Assembly: GCF_003369565.1 (NCBI RefSeq)
Contig: NZ_PIOD01000005.1
Span: 372,001 to 436,000 of the forward strand
Direction: 5' to 3'
Source: Oceanobacillus chungangensis
Lineage (GTDB): Bacteria; Bacillota; Bacilli; Bacillales; Amphibacillaceae
Length of the DNA stretch: 64,000 nucleotides
In this document: positions 54,482 to 64,000 of the stretch, piece by piece
How positions within the stretch are numbered: position 1 is the stretch's first letter
How the letters are laid out: every line of letters begins with the position of its first letter
Made by a program: the position numbers and the translations under genes
Notes under the pieces: model-generated
Told to the model about the DNA's origin: nothing
Database searches by the model: none
Seen by the model: the letters and a program-made list of their open reading frames with translations, nothing else

Positions 54482-55966
54482 TCATCCATGAATTAAAAGA
54501 TCAATAAAACGCTTAAATGCTGTAGGCTCTTTGAATACCCCGGCATCTTCGAGAACCCTGACAAACTTCTTGCCAACCTCATTTTGTAATATTTTTTCAA
54601 CATGCTCAGCATTATTTAGCCTGCCATATTTTTCTCGCAACTGTAATGCCCAGTCACGATGATATTCTTCAACATGATCTGTTTCACCAATTAAGAACTG
54701 CTTTATCTCAGCCATTTCTTGCTTCAATCTCGGTGGCAAAACGGCGAGCCCCATTACTTCAATTAAACCAATATTTTCCTTCTTGATATGGTGAACGTCT
54801 GCATGGGGATGGAAAATTCCAAGCGGATGTTCAGCTGACGTCCGATTATTTCTCAGAACGAGATCAATCTCATAGACTCCACCACGATTTCTCGCAATTG
54901 GTGTAATCGTGTTATGCGGTGTTTCGTCAGTAAAGGCAAGCACATTGGCTGCAGGGTCAGAATAATTTTTCCATTTCTGCAAAATATAGTCGCCTGCTTC
55001 AACAAGGTCTTCAATCTGCTCACTTCTCAAGCGGATGACAGACAACGGCCAATTTAATACGGCAGCATCAATTCCAGCAAAGTCAGGGAGAACAAATGAA
55101 AATACAGCCTCCGCCCGAGTCATCGCAAATTCATAGCGTCCCGCTTGATAATGATCATGGCTTAAAATCGATCCGCCAACGATTGGCAGATCAGCATTTG
55201 AACCAATAAAATAATGCGGAAATTTCTCCGTAAACGTAAGCAATCGTTCGAATGCCTGGCGATCAATCTTCATATCTCGATGTTCTTCCGCAAGCAGAAT
55301 ACTATGCTCATTATAGTAAACATAGGGAGAATACTGGAAATACCAGTTTTCACCTTGAAGAGGAACTCGAATAACCCGATGATTTGCCCTGGCAGGATAT
55401 CCAATCCTGCCTGTGTATCCCTCATTTTCGACGCATAACAGGCACTTCGGATAGTTTACTAATGCATGTTTTCTCTCCCGTTCGCGCTTTATTTGCTCTG
55501 GGTCCTTCTCTGGCTTCGATAGATTGATGGTAATATCCATTTGACCGTATTCCGTTTCTGCCTTGAATTCAATGTTTTTCTCTATTCGGTTCATCTGAAT
55601 ATAATTGCTGTTTTTGCTAAGTTGATAAAAGTAATCTGTCGCCGCTATGGGTGATTCCGCATATTTTTGTTTGAAAATAGAGTTAATGACGGAAGGACGA
55701 GCAACGAAGCAATTCATTATATTCGCTGCGAGAATTTCCTTGTCATCGAAAACATCTTCAATAACCTTTTGCTCAACTGCGTATGCAACCAACTTTTCTA
55801 ATATATTCGGGATAGAATCATCTGTCGGTTGTGTGATTTCTTCTGGAAAATCCTCAAGCTGCAAAAGATTCATTACTTGATTCCGAGCATAAATTACATC
55901 TGCTTTCTCGATTAATCCAGCTTCAATAGCCTTTTCGATAAGCCCTGCAATATGAGAAAAAATCAT
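54482..55966 (-). CDS. galT: UDP-glucose--hexose-1-phosphate uridylyltransferase (Gram-positive type)
   Basis: A 494-residue type 2 GalT, longer than the enteric enzyme of about 350. The active-site histidines are in GIFHPHADVHHIKKENIG, and YPKCLLCVENEGYTGRIGYP and VGGSILSHDHYQAGRYEF are typical. It exchanges UMP between UDP-glucose and galactose-1-P. ATG 55966 overlaps the galE stop (ATGA) and has GGAAGG upstream; a longer frame to 56017 runs into galE. The overlap indicates coupled translation. Confidence 0.94.
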   Translation of the reverse strand: MIFSHIAGLIEKAIEAGLIEKADVIYARNQVMNLLQLEDFPEEITQPTDDSIPNILEKLVAYAVEQKVIEDVFDDKEILAANIMNCFVARPSVINSIFKQKYAESPIAATDYFYQLSKNSNYIQMNRIEKNIEFKAETEYGQMDITINLSKPEKDPEQIKRERERKHALVNYPKCLLCVENEGYTGRIGYPARANHRVIRVPLQGENWYFQYSPYVYYNEHSILLAEEHRDMKIDRQAFERLLTFTEKFPHYFIGSNADLPIVGGSILSHDHYQAGRYEFAMTRAEAVFSFVLPDFAGIDAAVLNWPLSVIRLRSEQIEDLVEAGDYILQKWKNYSDPAANVLAFTDETPHNTITPIARNRGGVYEIDLVLRNNRTSAEHPLGIFHPHADVHHIKKENIGLIEVMGLAVLPPRLKQEMAEIKQFLIGETDHVEEYHRDWALQLREKYGRLNNAEHVEKILQNEVGKKFVRVLEDAGVFKEPTAFKRFIDLLIHG

Positions 55967-56964
55967 TTTTTCACTACCTTCCTGTAGCCATTCGGTTTCT
56001 TGCTGTGCCAGTTCCACGCATCGGTAATAATTCGGTTTATCGATGTACGTTTCGGATTCCAGCCCAGTACTTGTTTTGCTTTATCCGAGCTAGCGATTAG
56101 AGTACTTGGGTCACCCGCACGACGTTCGCCAATTACAGCAGGAATTTCTTTACCTGTTACAGTTCTTGCCGTTTCAATCATTTCTTTAACAGAAAATCCT
56201 TGATTACTACCAAGATTAAAAATGTCGCTTGATCCACCAGTACGTAAATAATTTAAAGCTAAAAGATGTGCCTCGATTAAATCTTCGATGTGTACATAAT
56301 CGCGAATACAAGTGCCATCTGGTGTATCATAATCATCACCAAAGATTGTGACTTGGTCACGTTGTCCGAGTGCTGCTTGCAAAATAATCGGTACAAGATG
56401 GGTTTCCGGCTGATGGTCCTCACCAATTTCCGCATTTTCCCTTGCCCCAGCAACATTAAAATAACGGAGCGAAACATAGGATATCCCATTAGCACGCGCT
56501 GTCCACTTCATCAGTTTCTCCATCGTTAGCTTTGTCTCCCCGTATGTGCTTGTCGGCTCGGTTCGCATCATTTCCGTAATTGGTACCGATTTAGGCTCAC
56601 CATACGTTGCAGCAGTCGAGGAGAAGACGACATGCTTCACCTGATGCTCCACCATCGTTTGAAGGAGTACCTGTGTTCCGTAAACATTATTATCGAAGTA
56701 GTCGAGCGGTTTATCCATTGACTCACCAACTAGTGAGTTTGCAGCAAAATGGATGACAGCATCGATAGCTTCCTTTGTAAAGACATCATGAAGGAAATCA
56801 GCATCACGGATGTCGCCATGATAAAATGTAGCTTTTGGATGTAGTGCCTCTTTATGTCCAGTTTGCAAATTATCAAGTACAACCACTTCTTCGCCTCGAT
56901 CAATCAATTGATACACAGCATGTGATCCAATATAACCTGCGCCACCTAAAACTAATACGCTCAT
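55963..56964 (-). CDS. galE: UDP-glucose 4-epimerase
   Basis: A 333-residue short-chain enzyme. NAD site VLVLGGAGYIGSHAVYQL, catalytic Ser and Tyr-x-x-x-Lys in STAATYGEP and STYGETKLTMEK, and SLRYFNVAGA are present. It interconverts UDP-galactose and UDP-glucose. Both ends overlap neighbours by four bases (galK and galT), a compact operon. Confidence 0.96.
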   Translation of the reverse strand: MSVLVLGGAGYIGSHAVYQLIDRGEEVVVLDNLQTGHKEALHPKATFYHGDIRDADFLHDVFTKEAIDAVIHFAANSLVGESMDKPLDYFDNNVYGTQVLLQTMVEHQVKHVVFSSTAATYGEPKSVPITEMMRTEPTSTYGETKLTMEKLMKWTARANGISYVSLRYFNVAGARENAEIGEDHQPETHLVPIILQAALGQRDQVTIFGDDYDTPDGTCIRDYVHIEDLIEAHLLALNYLRTGGSSDIFNLGSNQGFSVKEMIETARTVTGKEIPAVIGERRAGDPSTLIASSDKAKQVLGWNPKRTSINRIITDAWNWHSKKPNGYRKVVKK

Positions 56965-58145
56965 TTCAACACTCCCTCTGAGATTTCTCTTGCTCCATCA
57001 CCAATCTCCGCTGTATAAAAGGTTGGTTCATAGCCAATTCTTTGTTTGTAGATTACGCTTACATTTTCTTTGAAATCATCCACACTCTCGCTCTCAACAA
57101 TGGCAATTGCGCAGCCGCCAAACCCTGCACCAGTCATACGGGCACCAAGTACGCCTGGCTGCTCCCATGCAGCTTCGACAATTGTATCGAGTTCAATTCC
57201 TGAAACCTCGTAATCATGCTGGAGGGAGAGGTGTGATTCATTCATTAATGTTCCAAACGCAGTAAGATCATTTTGATTTAATTTTTCAAGAGCTGCTACT
57301 GTTCTAGCATTCTCGTAAACGATATGCCTCGCGCGTTTTCGATTTGTTTCATTCTTAATTAACAATTGGTTGCTCTCAAATACATCGATTGTTACATCCC
57401 CAAGTGTTTGAACAGGCAATAAAGTCTGTAAATCAGAGAGTGCTGCTTCACACTGTGCACGGCGTTCATTATATTTAGAGCCTGCCAGTGTCCGCTGTTT
57501 ATTCGTGTTCATGATGATAATGAGATGATCTTTCAGAACTAGCGGAGCATATTGATAGTTCAATGTTTGACAGTTTAAGAGAATCGCATGATTCTGCTTT
57601 CCCATGCCAATCGCGAACTGATCCATAATTCCACTATTAACTCCGATATAATTATTTTCTACCTTTTGTCCAATACGGATCAAATCAATCCGGTCGATAT
57701 TCAGTTCAAACAATTCTTCTAATAAAACACCCATTACCATTTCAATTGATGCAGAGGAAGAAAGACCTGCACCATTCGGGATATTTCCGTAAAATAAAAC
57801 ATCTATACCGTGGTCAAATTGATAGCCTGCTTCTTGCAGATATAGGAGCATACCCTTTGGATAGTTCGCCCAATCATGTGCTGTCTGATAAGATAAATCG
57901 TCTAAATCGCATTCAATTACCCCTGCATCAGGGAAGTTCACTGAGTAAAAACGTAACTTTCTATCCTGGCGCCCTAGGGCAAGTGCATAGGTTCCAAAAG
58001 ATATCGAGGCGGGTAACACATTTCCGCCATTGTAATCCGTATGTTCGCCGATCAGGTTGATTCTGCCTGGGGCGAAAAAGGCTCTAGGTGTTTGGGTGTT
58101 GGTGAATGCTTGCTGGTAGTATTTAGTCAAATCTAAAATATTCAA
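56961..58145 (-). CDS. galK: Galactokinase
   Basis: A 394-residue GHMP kinase: galactokinase signature PGRINLIGEHTDYNGGNVLP, ATP loop GAGLSSSASIEM and the late MTGAGFGGCAIAI. It makes galactose-1-P. The start is TTG at 58145 with GGGAGG seven bases upstream. It is the first gene of the operon; its control region is shared with divergent lacZ. Galactose comes from LacZ cleavage. Confidence 0.96.
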   Translation of the reverse strand: MNILDLTKYYQQAFTNTQTPRAFFAPGRINLIGEHTDYNGGNVLPASISFGTYALALGRQDRKLRFYSVNFPDAGVIECDLDDLSYQTAHDWANYPKGMLLYLQEAGYQFDHGIDVLFYGNIPNGAGLSSSASIEMVMGVLLEELFELNIDRIDLIRIGQKVENNYIGVNSGIMDQFAIGMGKQNHAILLNCQTLNYQYAPLVLKDHLIIIMNTNKQRTLAGSKYNERRAQCEAALSDLQTLLPVQTLGDVTIDVFESNQLLIKNETNRKRARHIVYENARTVAALEKLNQNDLTAFGTLMNESHLSLQHDYEVSGIELDTIVEAAWEQPGVLGARMTGAGFGGCAIAIVESESVDDFKENVSVIYKQRIGYEPTFYTAEIGDGAREISEGVLK

Positions 58146-58207
58146 AAATATGCCTCCCTATTCTGTTTTCTCTATTGCTAAATAGAAATAAAACTGATAA
58201 TATGAAT

Positions 58208-58223
58208 ATTAATTAAGTTAATT
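58208..58223. promoter_or_regulatory. Candidate ROK operator in the galK-lacZ control region
   Basis: ATTAATTAAGTTAATT contains the odd palindrome AATTAA-G-TTAATT and matches the site before the ROK gene (52158-52171). It lies about 65 bases from the galK start. Confidence 0.5.
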
Positions 58224-58300
58224 TATTAAGTTTAGTGTACTATGATTCTATATTATTCGCAATGGGTAGATAAGTAGAATCATAGGCGATTCAAAAATTT

Positions 58301-58314
58301 TGTAAGCGTTTAAA
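58301..58314 (+). promoter_or_regulatory. cre site upstream of lacZ
   Basis: TGTAAGCGTTTAAA matches 13 of 14 positions of the CcpA consensus, 45 bases before the lacZ start. Confidence 0.65.
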
Positions 58315-58328
58315 GGATAGTGTGTTAG

Positions 58329-61514
<3,186 letters not shown>

Positions 61515-61530
61515 AATGATTTAAATTAAA

Positions 61531-61560
61531 TCCATCTGTTGCCCTTTAGCAGCAGATGGA
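61531..61560 (+). other. Stem-loop after lacZ
   Basis: TCCATCTG (61531-61538) pairs with CAGATGGA (61553-61560) and the stem continues inward with one G-U pair to a 6-base loop. No T-run, so partial termination or RNA protection is more likely than full termination. Confidence 0.6.
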
Positions 61561-61604
61561 ATCTCAGGAACTATACATTTAAATTCTATTATTTACAGCA
61601 TTTA

Positions 61605-61618
61605 TGAAAGCGCATTAA
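61605..61618 (+). promoter_or_regulatory. cre-like site upstream of the second ABC binding protein
   Basis: TGAAAGCGCATTAA, 12 of 14 consensus matches, 45 bases before the start codon. Confidence 0.5.
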
Positions 61619-61662
61619 ATATCAAGATACTAAGGCTTACCTAATTAAGGAGGAGTGGAAAG

Positions 61663-62961
61663 ATGAAGAAAAGACTTTTGTTACTAGCAAGCTTAATAAC
61701 CATATTATTTATAGCGGCTTGTTCTTCTGGTGATTCTGATGAAGCAAATGGCACCTCAAATGGAAATGATGAAGATGGAATCACAGTTTGGGCTTGGGAT
61801 CCTAAATTTAATATTAAAGCATTGGAGATAGCTGAGGAATCCTATAAAGCAGAAAACCCTGATTTCGAACTAAATGTGATTGAAAATGCGCAGGATGACA
61901 TCGTTCAAAAACTTAATACTAGTTTAAGTTCGGGTACTACAAAAGGATTGCCAAATATAGTACTGATAGAAGACTATCGAGTGAAAAGTTTTTTAGAGGC
62001 TTATCCTGATTCATTTCACGAGGTAACAGGTTCAATCGACGTAAATGATTTTACTCCTTATAAAGTTGCGGCTACTAGTATCGACGATAAGAACTATGGT
62101 GTTCCTTTTGATACGGGTGCAACAGGATTATATGTGAGAACAGATTATTTAGAAGAGGCAGGGTACACGACAGAGGACTTACAGGATATCGATTGGAATG
62201 AATATATTGAAATTGGTAAAAAGGTTAAAGAGGTAACTGGTAAGCATTTGATAACTAATGACCATAATGATTTCGGGATAATCCGAGTATTGATTCAATC
62301 TGCTGGTTCATGGTATACGGAGGACGATGGTGTAACTATAAATATAGCCGATAATGAGGCTTTAAAGGCGGCATTTGAAGTATACAAGAATCTGGTAGAA
62401 GCAGATCTAATGGCCGTTCATTCTGATTGGAACCAATTATTGGAGGCGGTTAACAGCGGGAGTGTAGCCTCATTACCAACAGGAAATTGGTTTACGCCGT
62501 CTATTAAAGCGGAAGAATCACAATCTGGTAATTGGGCAGTGGTTCCGATCCCAAGCCTTCCAGGTGTAGAAGGTGCTACACATGCATCAAACTTGGGCGG
62601 TTCTTCATGGTATGTGTTAAACATCGATGGTAAAGAAGAAGCCGTTGACTTTCTCACAAGTACATTTGGTTCAAATGTAGAGTTTTATCAAGAACTTGTA
62701 AAGGAAATGGGTGCGATTGGTACTTACATCCCTGCAATGGAAGCTGGAGCCTATGAAATAAGTGATGAATATTTTGGTGGTCAGGAAATCTATAACGACT
62801 TCACAAAATGGTCAGGGGAAATTCCAGAAGTAAATTATGGTCTTCACACATATGCAATTGATGACATATTAATTGTATCCATGCAGGAATATTTAAATGG
62901 TGGGGATTTAGATAAAGTATTAGAGAATGCTCAAAAACAGGCAGAAACACAAATAAAATAG
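61663..62961 (+). CDS. Sugar ABC transporter substrate-binding lipoprotein (family 1)
   Basis: A 432-residue family 1 binding protein. Signal peptide MKKRLLLLASLITILFIAAC with the lipidated cysteine at residue 20, then a Ser/Asp/Asn-rich linker. The mature part shows VWAWDPKFNIKALEIAEE, GVPFDTGATGLYVRTDYLEEAG and SLPTGNWFTPSI. Relatives include lactose/oligosaccharide-binding proteins; the position after lacZ suggests a beta-galactoside. AAGGAGGAG precedes the ATG. A long hairpin separates it from the permease gene. Confidence 0.9.
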   Translation: MKKRLLLLASLITILFIAACSSGDSDEANGTSNGNDEDGITVWAWDPKFNIKALEIAEESYKAENPDFELNVIENAQDDIVQKLNTSLSSGTTKGLPNIVLIEDYRVKSFLEAYPDSFHEVTGSIDVNDFTPYKVAATSIDDKNYGVPFDTGATGLYVRTDYLEEAGYTTEDLQDIDWNEYIEIGKKVKEVTGKHLITNDHNDFGIIRVLIQSAGSWYTEDDGVTINIADNEALKAAFEVYKNLVEADLMAVHSDWNQLLEAVNSGSVASLPTGNWFTPSIKAEESQSGNWAVVPIPSLPGVEGATHASNLGGSSWYVLNIDGKEEAVDFLTSTFGSNVEFYQELVKEMGAIGTYIPAMEAGAYEISDEYFGGQEIYNDFTKWSGEIPEVNYGLHTYAIDDILIVSMQEYLNGGDLDKVLENAQKQAETQIK

Positions 62962-62991
62962 CCTTATTATTGCTGGCTTTTATTTTGAAGT

Positions 62992-63056
62992 AAGGACTCT
63001 GAAAACCTTTAATATTATCTATTAGTTAGTATACAAGCTAGATTTTCAGAGTCCTT
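62992..63056 (+). other. Long stem-loop between binding protein and permease
   Basis: AAGGACTCTGAAAA (62992-63005) pairs with TTTTCAGAGTCCTT (63043-63056), 14 bp, 37-base loop, followed by TTAT. It may act as a partial terminator that lowers permease expression. Confidence 0.7.
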
Positions 63057-63141
63057 TTATTTGTAGATAACTGCAAATATTGTTGTCAACTAACTGCTTG
63101 GCTAAACCATAGTTTTTTCTAAAAAGTAAGGAGAGAGCTTT

Positions 63142-64000
63142 GTGGAAACCACTAATTTAAATAAAAGCATAAAACAAAAAAGTGAAAAATATAAATTTAA
63201 ACCTAAAAAGGGATTAATTGGTTGGATATTTATATTGATATCTGTGATTTTGATTTGTTTATTTTACTTTTACCCGATGCTTCAAGCATTATTGTTGTCA
63301 TTTCAATCAGGAGCAGGTGTGAATTTACAATTTGTTGGACTTGAGAATTATACTCGATTGTTTTCAGACCCTACATTCCTGGCAGCTTTATTTAACACAG
63401 TCATCTTTTTCCTAATTCAGGTACCATTCATGATTATTCTGGCCCTAATGTTTTCTGTTATGTTGAATAATAAAAAGTTAAAATTTAAAGGGCTATTTAG
63501 AACAGCAATATTTTTACCAGCTGTAACATCTCTTGTTGCATACTCTGTAATCTTTAAGTACCTGTTTAGCAATAACGGAATTATTAACACCATTCTAATG
63601 AATTTATCAATCATATCAGAACCTATTCTATGGATGTCAGATCCGTTTTGGGCAAAGATAGTTATTATTCTAGCGATAACATGGCGCTGGGTAGGCTACA
63701 ATATGATATTTTATCTTTCTGCACTTCAAAATGTAGATGAGTCTATTTATGAAGCAGCTAGGATGGATGGTGCATCTGCATTTCAACAGTTTTTCAAGAT
63801 TACAATTCCAATGCTTAAGCCAATAATATTATTTACTTCCATAACATCTACAATTGGTACACTTCAATTATTTGATGAGCCGATGAATATTACTGGCGGT
63901 GGCCCAGGAAATGCAACGTTAACTATATCCCAGTATATTTATGATCTATCATTTGAATATACACCAGATTTCGGATATGCTTCAGCAGTTTCGTTTGCAA
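63142..64000 (+). CDS. Sugar ABC transporter permease (MalF/UgpA type), partial at right edge
   Basis: A frame starts at GTG 63142 after AAGGAGAGAG and stays open to the window edge (286 codons). A Lys-rich N-terminal tail precedes membrane segments beginning LIGWIFILISVILICLFYFY. The EAA loop reads YEAARMDGASAFQQFFKITI. It would form the transporter with the binding protein at 61663 and a second permease expected downstream. The last few dozen residues lie outside the window. Confidence 0.88.
   Translation, partial: METTNLNKSIKQKSEKYKFKPKKGLIGWIFILISVILICLFYFYPMLQALLLSFQSGAGVNLQFVGLENYTRLFSDPTFLAALFNTVIFFLIQVPFMIILALMFSVMLNNKKLKFKGLFRTAIFLPAVTSLVAYSVIFKYLFSNNGIINTILMNLSIISEPILWMSDPFWAKIVIILAITWRWVGYNMIFYLSALQNVDESIYEAARMDGASAFQQFFKITIPMLKPIILFTSITSTIGTLQLFDEPMNITGGGPGNATLTISQYIYDLSFEYTPDFGYASAVSFA

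Overview
The window is AT-rich, mostly chromosomal-looking DNA from a Gram-positive bacterium of the Bacillaceae, probably a halotolerant genus such as Gracilibacillus, Oceanobacillus or Virgibacillus. The evidence is strong AGGAGG ribosome sites, TTGACA/TATAAT promoters, cre-like catabolite sites, lipoprotein-type binding proteins, AraR, ROK, SorC and RpiR regulators, and many phosphotransferase (PTS) genes. I see no rRNA, tRNA, CRISPR array, insertion sequence or phage gene. Almost every gene serves carbohydrate uptake or catabolism.

Layout. (1) 1-9268, +: an ABC import cluster with a DUF4127 protein, an FAD oxidoreductase, a binding protein, two permeases, a DUF624 protein, NanE and an RpiR regulator. 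It looks like uptake of an unknown amino sugar that yields ManNAc-6-P. (2) 9444-12062, -: a large secreted GHL10-type glycosyl hydrolase. (3) 12384-22403: transketolase (-) divergent from a MtlR/LicR-type regulator, GatABC PTS, two zinc polyol dehydrogenases and DeoC (+), resembling Gram-positive pentitol clusters. (4) 22649-36367: two SorC-type regulators, a GlpD-like enzyme with a zinc dehydrogenase (-), a GutM/SrlA/SrlE/SrlB PTS, a SAF-domain oxidoreductase and a complete acetoin-dehydrogenase-like complex (E1alpha, E1beta, E2, E3). A shared motif, GAACAWWTGTAA, ties these units together. (5) 36755-46281: L-arabinose genes araD-araB-araA, a ChvE/GguAB-type ABC transporter and AraR. (6) 46660-52063: an unusual phosphofructokinase-like gene, then a chitobiose/cellobiose-type PTS with GH4 glycosidase and ChbG deacetylase. 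(7) 52220-64000: a ROK regulator, galK-galE-galT-galM (-), divergent lacZ (+), and the start of another sugar ABC transporter that leaves the window.

Most interesting points. Region 4 could encode a pathway not known to me: a sorbitol-type PTS imports a branched polyol, the SAF oxidoreductase (family of the DXR-like enzyme DRL) oxido-isomerises its phosphate, and the acetoin-dehydrogenase-like complex cleaves the resulting acyloin to acetyl-CoA. 2-C-methylerythritol is the substrate that fits best; this is inference. The phosphofructokinase-like protein has lost most canonical catalytic residues. Regulatory DNA is rich: two phased copies of a palindrome plus a XylR-like palindrome before the pentitol genes, paired AraR boxes, a shared ROK motif, and hairpins after all three ABC binding-protein genes.
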